This document shows positions 16,562 through 26,143 of a DNA stretch of 64,000 nucleotides, piece by piece; position 1 is the first letter of the stretch; each line of letters opens with the position of its first letter. The stretch comes from an uncultured Phycisphaerales bacterium (GTDB lineage Bacteria; Planctomycetota; Phycisphaerae; Sedimentisphaerales; Anaerobacaceae). Where the stretch lies: positions 62,001-126,000 of the forward strand of contig CAIODZ010000042.1 in the NCBI GenBank assembly GCA_903857265.1. The letters run 5' to 3'. A program made the position numbers and the translations under genes. The notes beneath the pieces are model-generated. The model saw nothing but the letters and a program-made list of their open reading frames with translations, made no database searches and was not told the origin of the DNA.

Positions 16562-16981
16562 ATGGTCGTAACAAAAAAAATCCAGGTCAGCACGAACGGC
16601 AACAGCGAGGTCCTCGATTTAACCCCGCAGGCGGTAAAGGCAGTTGCTGAATCAGGCGTCTCGGCTGGGACAGCGACGTTCTTCGTCGTTGGTTCAACCG
16701 CCGCGATTACAACTACCGAATATGAGCCGGGGCTGGTTAACCATGATATTAAAGCGGCATTTGAAAAAATCGCCCCTAAGAACGCCCGTTATGAGCACGA
16801 GGAGACCTGGCACGACGACAACGGGCATTCACACGTTTGCGCATCGCTGCTTGGCCCTTCTCTGACTGTCCCAATTGTAGATGGCAAACTTACCCTCGGC
16901 ACATGGCAGCAAATCATCCTTATTGACTTCGATACCCGCTCACGCAGCCGACAGGTCATCTGCCAGATAATCGGTGAATAG
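16562..16981 (+). CDS. YjbQ family (UPF0047) protein
   Basis: 139 residues, the family size. Landmarks: QVSTNGNSEVLDLT, the GTATFFVVGSTAAITTTEYEPG segment read as GSTAAITTTEYEPG, EETWHDDNGHSHVCASLLG with the conserved His cluster, and GTWQQIILIDFDTR near the end. Members can complement thiamine-phosphate synthase mutants in vitro, but their main role is unclear. The upstream ribosome site is weak. Transcribed away from ffh. Confidence 0.9.
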   Translation: MVVTKKIQVSTNGNSEVLDLTPQAVKAVAESGVSAGTATFFVVGSTAAITTTEYEPGLVNHDIKAAFEKIAPKNARYEHEETWHDDNGHSHVCASLLGPSLTVPIVDGKLTLGTWQQIILIDFDTRSRSRQVICQIIGE

Positions 16982-17372
16982 TCCGTTTTTTCTTGCGACT
17001 GAGCGATTTCGAGAGGGAAATAAAGCGCATTATGAAACCGGATGTTGAAAAAACACCTTCGCATCGCAAATGAAACCCTGCGGGAATGGAGCACCTGATA
17101 GCAGGGGGGCTTTATGAAGCAGTGGTGAAACGGACATATAATGCCATGCTCAACGCGGCTACCGCTGCCCTGCCGGCCAAAGAGGTTCAAAGCGGCAGGC
17201 AGGCACAGACAAACCTTCTCAGGGTCAAGGAATTCATAGCTGCCTGTTGCGTATTATGTGATTAAATGGTGTATCCGGCGGCTTTTGGCCGATAAATCCA
17301 TTGACGAGTTTTAAAAAACTGTTTAGTATTTTGCCTCGGCAGGGGCAGCCAAACTAATACGGGAGATGTGTT
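16982..17372 (+). other. 391-base gap with a possible small or decayed gene
   Basis: No clear gene. A 59-residue frame runs 17086-17265 (starts MEHLIAGGLYEAVVKRTYN, ends VLCD) and looks protein-like. Just upstream, two other frames also read plausibly for short stretches (LRLSDFEREIKRIMKPDVEK, then LRIANETLREW), which would fit a gene broken by frameshifts. No ribosome site decides it and no family is recognised. A GGCGGC/GGCCG hairpin-like stretch lies near 17278. Confidence 0.25.
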
Positions 17373-18998
17373 TTGTTTATGAAAAATTATCTTCGCAAAA
17401 CATTGTGGTGTGTAACTTTAGCGTTTCTTGCGGCAACTTTCGGCTGTGCCGGTGGCAAGACCGCTAAAAACCCCAAGGCAGCCGACAGTAACGCGGTAAA
17501 CGATACTATCGGTATGTATGCGGAAATATTCGCTTCCAACGTGATACCGGTAAGCAATTATGCCCTGGTTGGGGGGCTTAACGGTACGGGTTCGTCTGAG
17601 TGTCCTCCACAGATAAGGGAGAATCTGAAAAAATACATCCTCCAGCGGCTTGGCGGCGCCAAAGTCGATGTTGATGCGCTTATCAACAGCCCGGATACTG
17701 CCGTTGTAGTTGTCGAGGGTACGATTCCGCCCGCCGCTTCAAAAAATCAGCGGTTTGACCTCAGAGTTACCGCGTTGCCCGGCACACAAACAACCTCTCT
17801 CGAAGGCGGCTGGCTCTACGGCACCAACCTTTTCGACACACAACAGGGCAGCACAAGCATCAAGCCCCTTGCTACTGCCGAAGGCCCGGTATTTGTCGAT
17901 TCCACGGTTTCTGATTCACAGGACCAGAGAGTTGGCTACGTTCTGGGCGGCGGCTCCGTAATCGAGGAATACAAAGTCAATCTTGCCCTTCGCGTGCCTG
18001 ATTACCGCGTTGTAAGCCAAATCCGGAATCGTATAAACGAACGATTCGGCTACGAAACCGCCATGGCGCTTACGCCGGGCAATATCGAACTGCGAATCCC
18101 GACAAAATACATAGACGCAAAAGGCAGATTCATTCAACTCGTAAGGGCTACACATCTTTTTGATTCGCCTGAACTTACAGCCAAAAGGTTAATGACTAAC
18201 ATAGAGAAACTCGCCGGCTCTAAGGATAAAAATCCAAGTGAAATAGCTCTCGAAGCCATGGGTAACATCGCAGTCCCGAAACTGGCGGCACTGCTAAATT
18301 CGTCCGACCCTGAAGTCCGCCTCCGCGCCGCGCGCTGCATGTTCAACCTCGGCGACCAGAGAGGCAAGGAAGCCCTCTGGGGTATGGCCACCGATAAAAA
18401 CTCACCCTACCGTATAGAGGCGATTAATGCCCTTGTCAATGTCTCTGCCGGACAGGATGCCACCTCAATGTTTCGTTCGCTGCTGCGGGACGATAATTTA
18501 ACTGCCCGCCTCATTGCCTATGATAAACTTCTTCGCCTGAAAGACACCTCCGTCTCCCGAAGGTTGATAGCCAACAGTTTTTACCTTGACCAGATAACAG
18601 AGGCGGGAAAACCTGCAATCCTGATTTCTCGTCGGGACCAGGCCTGCATCGCAATCTTCGGCGCCCCGATATACTGCCGGAGTAATACTTTCATTGAGAC
18701 ACCTGACGGGACTATTACCATAAATGTTCCTGCCGGCGAAAAATATGCCACGATAATCCGAAGGCACCCCAAACGGAAAGATACAATTATCCAGTTGAAA
18801 AGCTCGCTGGATATTGCTGATATCATTGAGACATTGTGCCGAGAGCCGTTGACCCCGACTGCTGAAGGTGGGCCGGGACTTGGCGTTCCCTATTCTACTC
18901 TTGTTGGACTTCTTAACAAGATGGTCGACTCCGGCGCCGTTCAAGCGGAATTTTACGCAGGCCCATTCCCGAAAAACATGCCAATTATAAAGAAATAG
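17373..18998 (+). CDS. FlgI-like (flagellar P-ring) lipoprotein with HEAT-like repeats
   Basis: About 541 residues. A signal peptide with lipobox (ATFGCAGG) comes first. Residues 50-265 follow FlgI: VPVSNYALVGGLNGTGSSECP-type opening (SNYALVGGLNGTGSSE), VVVVEGTIPPAASKNQRFDL, SLEGGWLYGTNLF, VGYVLGGGSV, and PDYRVVSQIRNRINERFG. Then residues 275-400 contain helical repeats of HEAT type (SSDPEVRLRAARCMFNLGD, SPYRIEAINALVNV), and an unassigned C-terminal region follows. FlgI forms the flagellar P ring, normally about 370 residues without lipobox or HEAT. No other flagellar gene is in the window, so a non-flagellar envelope role is possible. The start may be TTG 17373 (GGGAG 7 bases upstream) or ATG 17379. 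Confidence 0.8.
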   Translation: MFMKNYLRKTLWCVTLAFLAATFGCAGGKTAKNPKAADSNAVNDTIGMYAEIFASNVIPVSNYALVGGLNGTGSSECPPQIRENLKKYILQRLGGAKVDVDALINSPDTAVVVVEGTIPPAASKNQRFDLRVTALPGTQTTSLEGGWLYGTNLFDTQQGSTSIKPLATAEGPVFVDSTVSDSQDQRVGYVLGGGSVIEEYKVNLALRVPDYRVVSQIRNRINERFGYETAMALTPGNIELRIPTKYIDAKGRFIQLVRATHLFDSPELTAKRLMTNIEKLAGSKDKNPSEIALEAMGNIAVPKLAALLNSSDPEVRLRAARCMFNLGDQRGKEALWGMATDKNSPYRIEAINALVNVSAGQDATSMFRSLLRDDNLTARLIAYDKLLRLKDTSVSRRLIANSFYLDQITEAGKPAILISRRDQACIAIFGAPIYCRSNTFIETPDGTITINVPAGEKYATIIRRHPKRKDTIIQLKSSLDIADIIETLCREPLTPTAEGGPGLGVPYSTLVGLLNKMVDSGAVQAEFYAGPFPKNMPIIKK

Positions 18999-19253
18999 CG
19001 ACTCTTCGACCGATAATGTTAGAACAAAACATAGGAACTGAATTGAAAGTTTATAATTAAAGGCGAAGAATATCGGACTGTGTCGCCAGGACGGAACTGG
19101 TGTGGTAATAATAATGATTGTATAATTATAGGACTTTATGGCTTTGAGCTTCTTCGTGTTTGCGGCAGAAGAATATTGGCAGGAGGGCTTTCGTCACCCT
19201 TTGACTATTATCTCTTCCGACCGTGGTTTTGCCTGATTATTAAGGATTAATAA
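18999..19253 (+). other. gap before smc with a possible promoter
   Basis: No gene seen. A TATAAT at 19121-19126 is the best -10 candidate for smc but lacks a good -35. A TTGACT at about 19200 has no matching -10. Confidence 0.3.
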
Positions 19254-22200
19254 ATGCGACTTGAAAAAGTTATCCTCGACGGCTTCAAAAGTTTTGCAGA
19301 TAAAACGGAATTCGTATTTTCAGCGGCGGTAACCGGCATTGTCGGTCCCAATGGCTGCGGCAAAAGCAACGTTGTTGACGCTGTAAAATGGGTATTCGGC
19401 GAACAAAGCGCAAAGAGTTTGCGCAGCGGACGAATGACGGATGTTATCTTCAGCGGCAACGCCAGCAGAAAGCCCGCCGGTTGCGCGGAAGTCAGCTTGT
19501 TCCTTTCCAATACCGCCGGGACCGAGTCGGGCCGACTGCCCATCGATGCCGACGAGGTCCAGGTTACCCGGCGCATATATCAGAGCGGCGAAAGCGAATA
19601 CAGAATCAATAACAAACTCTGCCGACTAAAAGACGTCCGCGAATTGTTTATGGATACCGGCGTCGCCGTCAGGGCGTATTCGATTATCGAGCAGGGACAG
19701 GTCGAGCGTCTTCTTAGTGCGTCTTCCGTCGAGAGACGAGTGATATTCGAAGAGGCGGCGGGCATAAGCAAATACAAGGCGCACAAGGAAGAGGCCCTTC
19801 GCAAGCTCGAACGCACCGAGCAGAATCTTCTTCGTCTTGCCGACATTGTCAGCGAGGTCGCGAGCCGATTGAGAAGCGTCAAGCTCGCCGCGGGCAAAGC
19901 CCGCAGCTATGTTCAATACACTCAACGGCTAAAAGAGCTTCAGGTCAACTACTCGCTGGCGGAATTCGATAAAATTTACAAGACCGCGGCCCAGAAGAAA
20001 GCCGCGCTCGATGAAGCGGAAAAGAATTTTGCCGTAGTTGCCGCTGACGTGGCAAGACACGATACCCTGCTTAGCCAGATAGGCCAGCAGATAATCGATA
20101 CGGAAAACAGCATCAATCACACCGATAATTCGCTTGTGGCGGTGCAGAGCAAAATCGAGCAGCAGATGCAGCGGATAGAATTCCTGCGAACCAGGATTAA
20201 AGAGCTTGAGCAGAGAAAGGCCGCCGCGGTAACGAGGGCACAACAGCTCGCCGAACAAAAAAATGAGTTCACAATCGACCTCGAAAAATATCAGGCAAAG
20301 CAGCAGGAAAACGAAAAATCATTCGAGCAGTGCAATCTCGACGTCGAACAAACCAGCCGGGAAATCACCGATATCAATGCCCAGTGCTCTTCGCTCGAAG
20401 CAGAACTTGAAGACGAGAAATCAGGCATAATTGATATTGTCCGGCATACAGCCCAGCTTCACAATGAGCTTCAAAGCATATCCGTATATCGCACCAATCT
20501 TTCTTCTCAAAAAGACCGCCTTGCAGGTCGCGCCCAGGTAGCAGGCGCAGAGCTTGAAAAACTCCTGACTGAAAAGGCACAATGCGAGGCGAGATTGAAC
20601 GATATTGAAAATGTCTTGTCCGATCTGACGAAAAACCTCGACAACAAGCGCAAGGAATCCGATACCTGTATCACTCGCGCCGAGGCGGACAAAAAACGCT
20701 TGGCAAACAGCAAGGAAGCCAGAAGCGCACTGGCGAGTGAGCTTGCCGTTTTGACAGATATGGAAAACCGCCGGGAAGGCGTCAAGGCGGGGGCAAAACG
20801 CATACTCGAAAACCAGTCGCAGTTCGATTATGTCGAAGGCATCCTTGCAGATATTATCACCGCTCATATTGATTACGCCGCAGCGGTTGAGGCGGCCCTT
20901 GAAGACAAGACCGATGCTGTGGTTATTGCCTCGACCGAAAAGTTGCTGGCGGGTAAAGACGCCGTCGATAAACTCGATGGCCGGGTTCATTTCATAAGCG
21001 CAGATAAAATCGAGCCGTTTGTGAATACCGATGACCTCTCGACGCTGTCGGGCGTGAAGGGGCGTCTTGTTGAGTTCGTAAACTACCAGCCCAAATACGC
21101 GTCGCTTGTCTGGGCGTTGTTGGGCAAAACCTTAATCGTCGATTCAATCGATAAGGTTGCCCAGTTATCCGAAATGCTCGGGCGTGATTATAAATTCGTT
21201 ACTCTCAAAGGCGAGTTCGCCGCGGGCGACGGTTTTATCAAGCTTGGTCCTCTCGGCAGGGCGGCGGGGCTTATCTCCCGAAAAAGCCGGCTTCGCCAGC
21301 TGCAGGATACTATTACCAATATCACTAATGAAATAGACGCGCTCCAGAACCAGATTGACGAGTCAATCCGCACGGGCGACCACCTCACGAAACTCTGCAA
21401 AGACCTTCGCACGGCGGTTTACGAGGCGAATACCGAAAAGACGCAGATAAACTCGAAACTGGCCTCACTCGAAGAGAGCATAAAACGGCTCAGGGAAGAG
21501 CAGCCCCTCATCACGGGCGAAATTGATCAGCTCGAAAACCAAATTGCTCAGTCCGTCCAGAAGGAATACGAGTCAAAACAAAAGCTCCAGGAACTTGAGA
21601 CCGTCAACAGCCAGCGTAACGCCCGAATCAACCAGCTTCAGGGCGATTACTCGAATCTCAAGGCGAATCAGCAGACACTTTCTGACAAGCTGACCAATCT
21701 CAAGGTATCTCTTGGCCAGATATCCGAACACCGCCAGTCACTTATTCAGACAATCCAGTCGCTCCAGACCCAGCTTGCTGCCAACGCAGGGGCTGTTGCG
21801 GCTGCGGAATCCGAAATCAAAGGCTGCGCCGACCAGGCACTATCAGCCCAGAGCGACATCCTCGCTTCCGAATCGGCTGTCTCCGAGCTGTTCAGCGAGA
21901 AAGACCAGAAGCAGCAAAGCAGCTCCCAGTTGCACAAGCAAATCGAGGAGCTTCTTGCCGAGCAAAAAAGTAATGAGCAGACGCTGCGAGAGAAACGCAC
22001 CGTGCAAAGCCAGATTGAGCAGCAGATAAATGAGGTTAAAATCGAACTTGGCCAGCTTGAAGTACGACAGCAAGACCTTACCGCAAGGGTCCGCGACGAA
22101 TTACAGCTTGACCTGCTCCAGTCCTATCAGAATTATAAGGATACTGCCGTTGACTGGGAAAAGGTGCGTGAGGAAATCGCCGAGTTGCGAGGCAAAATCG

Positions 22201-22832
22201 AACGACTGGGCAACGTCAACCTCGACGCAATCCAGGAACAGCAGGACCTCGAACAGAGGCATAGCTTCCTTTCGACGCAGGTCGAGGACCTCAATTCCAG
22301 CAAGGGGCAGCTGCAGCAGTTAATCAACCGTCTCAACAAGGTCAGCAGGGAAAAGTTCCTTGAGACGTTCGAGCTTGTCCGCGGTCATTTCCAGCAGATT
22401 TTCCGCAAACTCTTCGGCGGCGGCAAGGCCGACATCATTCTCGAAGAAGCCCCCGATATGGATGTTCTTGACGCGGGCATCGAAATAGTCGCGAAACCCC
22501 CCGGCAAAGAAACACGGAGCATCTCGCTATTATCCGGCGGCGAAAAGGCAATGACCGCCATCGCGCTATTGTTCTCCGTCTTCAAGGCAAAACCGTCCCC
22601 GTTCTGTTTCTTAGACGAAGTTGACGCCGCCCTCGATGAGGCCAACAACGAGCGTTTTGACGCCATTGTCAGGGAATTCCAGAAGGAATCCCAGTTCGTC
22701 ATAATCACGCACTCCAAGCGAACGATGAGCGTTACGGATATGCTTTACGGCGTGACTATGCAGACGCAGGGCATCAGCAAGAAAATATCCGTCAACTTCG
22801 ACCATTACAGCTCCGAACCTGCCGCCGCATAA
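19254..22832 (+). CDS. smc: chromosome segregation ATPase SMC
   Basis: 1192 residues, the family length. Forms antiparallel coiled-coil dimers that compact and help separate the chromosome. N-terminal head: GFKSFADKTE and Walker A GPNGCGKSNVVDAVKW. Coiled coil about residues 170-500, hinge about 515-660 (FDYVEGILADIITA … KYASLVWALLG), second coil to about 1030. C-terminal head: ABC signature LSGGEKAMTAIALLF, Walker B CFLDEVDAALDEAN and ITHSKRTM. Kleisin partners ScpA/ScpB are not in the window. Confidence 0.97.
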   Translation: MRLEKVILDGFKSFADKTEFVFSAAVTGIVGPNGCGKSNVVDAVKWVFGEQSAKSLRSGRMTDVIFSGNASRKPAGCAEVSLFLSNTAGTESGRLPIDADEVQVTRRIYQSGESEYRINNKLCRLKDVRELFMDTGVAVRAYSIIEQGQVERLLSASSVERRVIFEEAAGISKYKAHKEEALRKLERTEQNLLRLADIVSEVASRLRSVKLAAGKARSYVQYTQRLKELQVNYSLAEFDKIYKTAAQKKAALDEAEKNFAVVAADVARHDTLLSQIGQQIIDTENSINHTDNSLVAVQSKIEQQMQRIEFLRTRIKELEQRKAAAVTRAQQLAEQKNEFTIDLEKYQAKQQENEKSFEQCNLDVEQTSREITDINAQCSSLEAELEDEKSGIIDIVRHTAQLHNELQSISVYRTNLSSQKDRLAGRAQVAGAELEKLLTEKAQCEARLNDIENVLSDLTKNLDNKRKESDTCITRAEADKKRLANSKEARSALASELAVLTDMENRREGVKAGAKRILENQSQFDYVEGILADIITAHIDYAAAVEAALEDKTDAVVIASTEKLLAGKDAVDKLDGRVHFISADKIEPFVNTDDLSTLSGVKGRLVEFVNYQPKYASLVWALLGKTLIVDSIDKVAQLSEMLGRDYKFVTLKGEFAAGDGFIKLGPLGRAAGLISRKSRLRQLQDTITNITNEIDALQNQIDESIRTGDHLTKLCKDLRTAVYEANTEKTQINSKLASLEESIKRLREEQPLITGEIDQLENQIAQSVQKEYESKQKLQELETVNSQRNARINQLQGDYSNLKANQQTLSDKLTNLKVSLGQISEHRQSLIQTIQSLQTQLAANAGAVAAAESEIKGCADQALSAQSDILASESAVSELFSEKDQKQQSSSQLHKQIEELLAEQKSNEQTLREKRTVQSQIEQQINEVKIELGQLEVRQQDLTARVRDELQLDLLQSYQNYKDTAVDWEKVREEIAELRGKIERLGNVNLDAIQEQQDLEQRHSFLSTQVEDLNSSKGQLQQLINRLNKVSREKFLETFELVRGHFQQIFRKLFGGGKADIILEEAPDMDVLDAGIEIVAKPPGKETRSISLLSGGEKAMTAIALLFSVFKAKPSPFCFLDEVDAALDEANNERFDAIVREFQKESQFVIITHSKRTMSVTDMLYGVTMQTQGISKKISVNFDHYSSEPAAA

Positions 22833-22946
22833 ACCAATCGGGACGGGTCAGGTTTGTCATTCCTGTGGAAGCAGTAATCCAATCGTCTGCTTTGACGAAT
22901 CTCCTCAAAGGTTCTATAATACCCCGGTTCTATTAAGGGCTTTATT

Positions 22947-23960
22947 ATGGAAACGATTCTGCTGGTTATAGTGGCTGTTCTGCTGGCGATAGTTCTAATT
23001 CACCAGTTCAGCACCAGTTCTGCAAACAGGGACAAACTCACCCAGCAGCAAACTGCTGTAACGTCACTTCAACAGCAGCTCGATTCTATTCTGAAGTCGG
23101 CTGATTCCACCCGAAACAACATTCAGGATTCTCTTCAAAAAGGTCAATCCACATTGACTCAGGGCCTGCAATCTTCAACGGACACGCTAAGCAAGCTCAA
23201 CAATCAAATCGGTCAGTTAATTACCGCCAGCACGCAGATGCAGAAAGTCGGCGACGACGTAAAGCGTCTTCAGGAAATCCTCGCAAGCCCGAAGCTTCGC
23301 GGCGGCCTCGGCGAATGGTCGCTTGAGAACCTGCTTGCGCAAATTCTGCCGAAGGATAGTTTCGAGCTTCAATACTCCTTCAGGGATAGTCAGAAGGTCG
23401 ATGCCCTGATTCACTTGGCCGGTTATAACGCCCCAATCGATGCCAAATTTCCACTTTCGAGTTTTGAACTGCTGCTCAAGGCCGAGAAGGATGATGAGCG
23501 GATTCGTCTGCGAAAACAGTTTCACAACGACATAATCAAGCACATCGATAAAATCGCGGCAAGTTATATCAGGCCCGCCGAGGGCACTCTTGATTTTGCC
23601 CTTATGTATATTCCCGCCGAAAACGTCTATTACGAGGCGATTATCAAGTATCCTGATGACGCTAAGGATATTCTCCAGTATTCGCTTAATAAAAAAGTCA
23701 TCCCTGTTTCGCCTAATCTGCTTTACGCGTATCTGATGACTGTCGTGATGGGGCTTCACGGACTGCAAATCGAAAAACAAGCTGCCGAAATCCGCCAAAA
23801 CCTCAAAAAACTCAACGCTTCCTTTGCCGATTACACGGCCATCTGGGATGTTCTCGGCAAGCACCTTCATAACGCATATTCCCAGTATGACGAGGGGCAT
23901 AAAAAGTTAGACAGATTCGGTATGGAACTCAATAACATTCAAGAGGAAGATAGTAAATGA
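22947..23960 (+). CDS. rmuC: RmuC family DNA recombination protein
   Basis: 337 residues. An N-terminal membrane helix (LLVIVAVLLAIVLIHQF), a coiled coil to about residue 100, then the RmuC nuclease-like core: KLRGGLGEWSLENLLAQILP, NAPIDAKFPLSSFELLL, LMYIPAENVYYEAI, VIPVSPNLLYAYLMTV. RmuC limits inversion of short inverted repeats in E. coli; its biochemical activity is not proved. It ends with TGA overlapping the ATG of the next gene (ATGA). Confidence 0.92.
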   Translation: METILLVIVAVLLAIVLIHQFSTSSANRDKLTQQQTAVTSLQQQLDSILKSADSTRNNIQDSLQKGQSTLTQGLQSSTDTLSKLNNQIGQLITASTQMQKVGDDVKRLQEILASPKLRGGLGEWSLENLLAQILPKDSFELQYSFRDSQKVDALIHLAGYNAPIDAKFPLSSFELLLKAEKDDERIRLRKQFHNDIIKHIDKIAASYIRPAEGTLDFALMYIPAENVYYEAIIKYPDDAKDILQYSLNKKVIPVSPNLLYAYLMTVVMGLHGLQIEKQAAEIRQNLKKLNASFADYTAIWDVLGKHLHNAYSQYDEGHKKLDRFGMELNNIQEEDSK

Positions 23961-26107
23961 TTTGCGATGACAGTAGAATGATAAAACGCCGTGTATATCA
24001 CGTGCTAATTCTCTCGTTGTTTCTCGTTTCCCCGCTTTTGTCCGCGGATAATCTTTACGACGGGTTTAAGAATCCGCCGATGTCCGTTAGACCGATTATT
24101 CGCTGGAACTGGGATGCCAATAGCCCGGGCGAGCAGGAAATAATAAGCTGGCTTGAGGCATTCAAAAAAGCGGGCTTTGGCGGCGTTGAGATTTCCATTT
24201 TTGAAGACGTAAACGCACAAACGCTCAAATTAGCCGCAGATGCAGCAAAAAAGCGTGGGATGATTGTGGATTTGTCGCTTGGCTCGACCCTGGGCGGTTC
24301 ATTTATCTCGCCCGCCGAGCAGGGCCTGCAAATCACAATAAGCAAAAAGAAGTTCACCGGGCCGACAAATTCTGTTGTGAACGTAAACGATTTAATTAAG
24401 GTTCCTGACCCGAATAACAAGCTTGTTTTTCTGCGTCTGATTCGAACGGATGCGCTAAGTTTTTTGCCGGGCGAGGAGCTAATCGGGAAAATCAGGCCGG
24501 ACGGCACAGTTGTCATCGATATTAACGATGCCAACACCCATACCCTTTACGCGGGTGTTCTGCATCCTGTTACAACTCCGGCAGGTTCGCCCGTCCTTGA
24601 TCTGCTCAATAAGCAGGCGGCTGAAAAATATTTCAGTAATATTTCAGCTAAACTCAACCCCATGCCTGGCAGCAAGTTCGGCGATTCTATTCATTCGATT
24701 GAATGTCCTTCTTTTGAACCTGCCGTTGTAAACTGGACAAGTGATTTTCCGCAGCAGTTCCTCAAACGATATGGCTATGACATAATACCTTACCTGCCGG
24801 CTGTACTTGATAATGATTTGCCCCTGGCAAGGACACGTTTCTACGATAATATTCGCCGCGTGCGTTATGACTTTTATTCGGCTCTCGTTGGGCTGTATCA
24901 CGAACGTTTCACCAATACCTTCAAGAATTTCTGCCGCGATAATGGCGTTCTGCCCCGTATTCCGGCGGGTCCTGTTAATATTCTCGACAGCTGCTCAGTG
25001 CCGCTCGATATGTTTCAGGGGGGCATACCAGGCGCCGGCGCCAATATGCGATATCGAACCTGGGATAAAATCGCATCCTCGGCTGCGCATCTTGTCGACA
25101 AGTCCCTCGTAATCGGCGAGTCAACGGTTGGTAATACGGAAAATATCGAATCGCTGAAGATAAATGACGACATTGCTTTTGTTGCAGGGGACAATCAATC
25201 CATTCTGGCCGGGGTTTCCCTGCCGGGTGAACGTAATCCTGTGTGGCCGTATATCGGAAGCTGGACCGAACGCAACGCGAGATTGTCTTATTTGTTTCAA
25301 AATGCCCGCAACCAGGCCAGAATTGCTATTTTATGCCCAGCCGCCGACCTCTGGAGTGATTGCGGGCCTTCTGAGGCCAGGATGGCCGATCATATCTGGT
25401 ATTTGTTTCCTCTTTGGCAGGCCTTCAGTCAGAACGGATATACTGTCGATTTCGTCAGCGATAAAATTGTTTCGCAGGCAAATATCGATGACGGCAAGCT
25501 GCACTTCGGTTCACAGACCTACGAAGCCGTCATCGTCCCTGATGTATTCTCAATAGAAGATTTTCTTGCTGTCAGGAATCTGCGTTTCTATTGCGTCAAA
25601 GGCGGCAAAATCGCTTTCATAGGCCGGGAACCGCTGACCAGCGCCGGCTTCAAAGAGCTCCTTCAGCGAAGCGTTGCCGTCGATATTACGATGCGTCATA
25701 CCAAGGGAATCGACCCGAACCAGGTTTTGTTCATTCCAGCCCCGGACAAAGACAAGGATAACCTGCTGTCCTGGACATCCGATATGATGAAAAAAATCAG
25801 CGTATTGCCAACGGTCAGGATTTCTCCGCCGAGCGATAAGCTTCTTTTTACCCATTACCTTGCCGAAGGCAGAGATATCTTCTTTTTCGCCAATACCGAT
25901 AACACCACCCCCGTATCTTTCCTCGCGGATTTCAATACCGTCGGCAAAACGCCCTGGGTCTGGAATCCTGATACCGGCAAGCGCGACAAATTTACACATA
26001 GCGACAAGTCGGGCGTTTTGAATATCAGCATCAAGCAGGGGGATTCACTGTTGCTGGTTTTTGAACCGGATACTAAAACAAAACCTGCCAAACCGAAAAA
26101 TAATTAG
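23957..26107 (+). CDS. exported GH106-like glycoside hydrolase
   Basis: 716 residues. Start ATG 23957 overlaps the rmuC stop and has GAGGAAG upstream. A signal peptide ends near SADN. The TIM-barrel opening (RPIIRWNWDANSPGEQEIIS, then AGFGGVEISIFE) matches the GH106 alpha-L-rhamnosidase family and relatives. Further segments fit too: VVNWTSDFPQQFLKRYGYD, and the glutamine-amidotransferase-like domain at about 440-590 (ARIAILCPAADLW … YEAVIVPDVFS). It is shorter than typical GH106 (about 900-1100), and the C-terminal galactose-binding-like module appears missing. Substrate is unknown; deoxysugar polysaccharide is likely. Coupling to rmuC is unusual. Confidence 0.75.
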   Translation: MICDDSRMIKRRVYHVLILSLFLVSPLLSADNLYDGFKNPPMSVRPIIRWNWDANSPGEQEIISWLEAFKKAGFGGVEISIFEDVNAQTLKLAADAAKKRGMIVDLSLGSTLGGSFISPAEQGLQITISKKKFTGPTNSVVNVNDLIKVPDPNNKLVFLRLIRTDALSFLPGEELIGKIRPDGTVVIDINDANTHTLYAGVLHPVTTPAGSPVLDLLNKQAAEKYFSNISAKLNPMPGSKFGDSIHSIECPSFEPAVVNWTSDFPQQFLKRYGYDIIPYLPAVLDNDLPLARTRFYDNIRRVRYDFYSALVGLYHERFTNTFKNFCRDNGVLPRIPAGPVNILDSCSVPLDMFQGGIPGAGANMRYRTWDKIASSAAHLVDKSLVIGESTVGNTENIESLKINDDIAFVAGDNQSILAGVSLPGERNPVWPYIGSWTERNARLSYLFQNARNQARIAILCPAADLWSDCGPSEARMADHIWYLFPLWQAFSQNGYTVDFVSDKIVSQANIDDGKLHFGSQTYEAVIVPDVFSIEDFLAVRNLRFYCVKGGKIAFIGREPLTSAGFKELLQRSVAVDITMRHTKGIDPNQVLFIPAPDKDKDNLLSWTSDMMKKISVLPTVRISPPSDKLLFTHYLAEGRDIFFFANTDNTTPVSFLADFNTVGKTPWVWNPDTGKRDKFTHSDKSGVLNISIKQGDSLLLVFEPDTKTKPAKPKNN

Positions 26108-26143
26108 TCCCGTGCGGTTGCTGAAGGTGCAATAAGGAAATAT

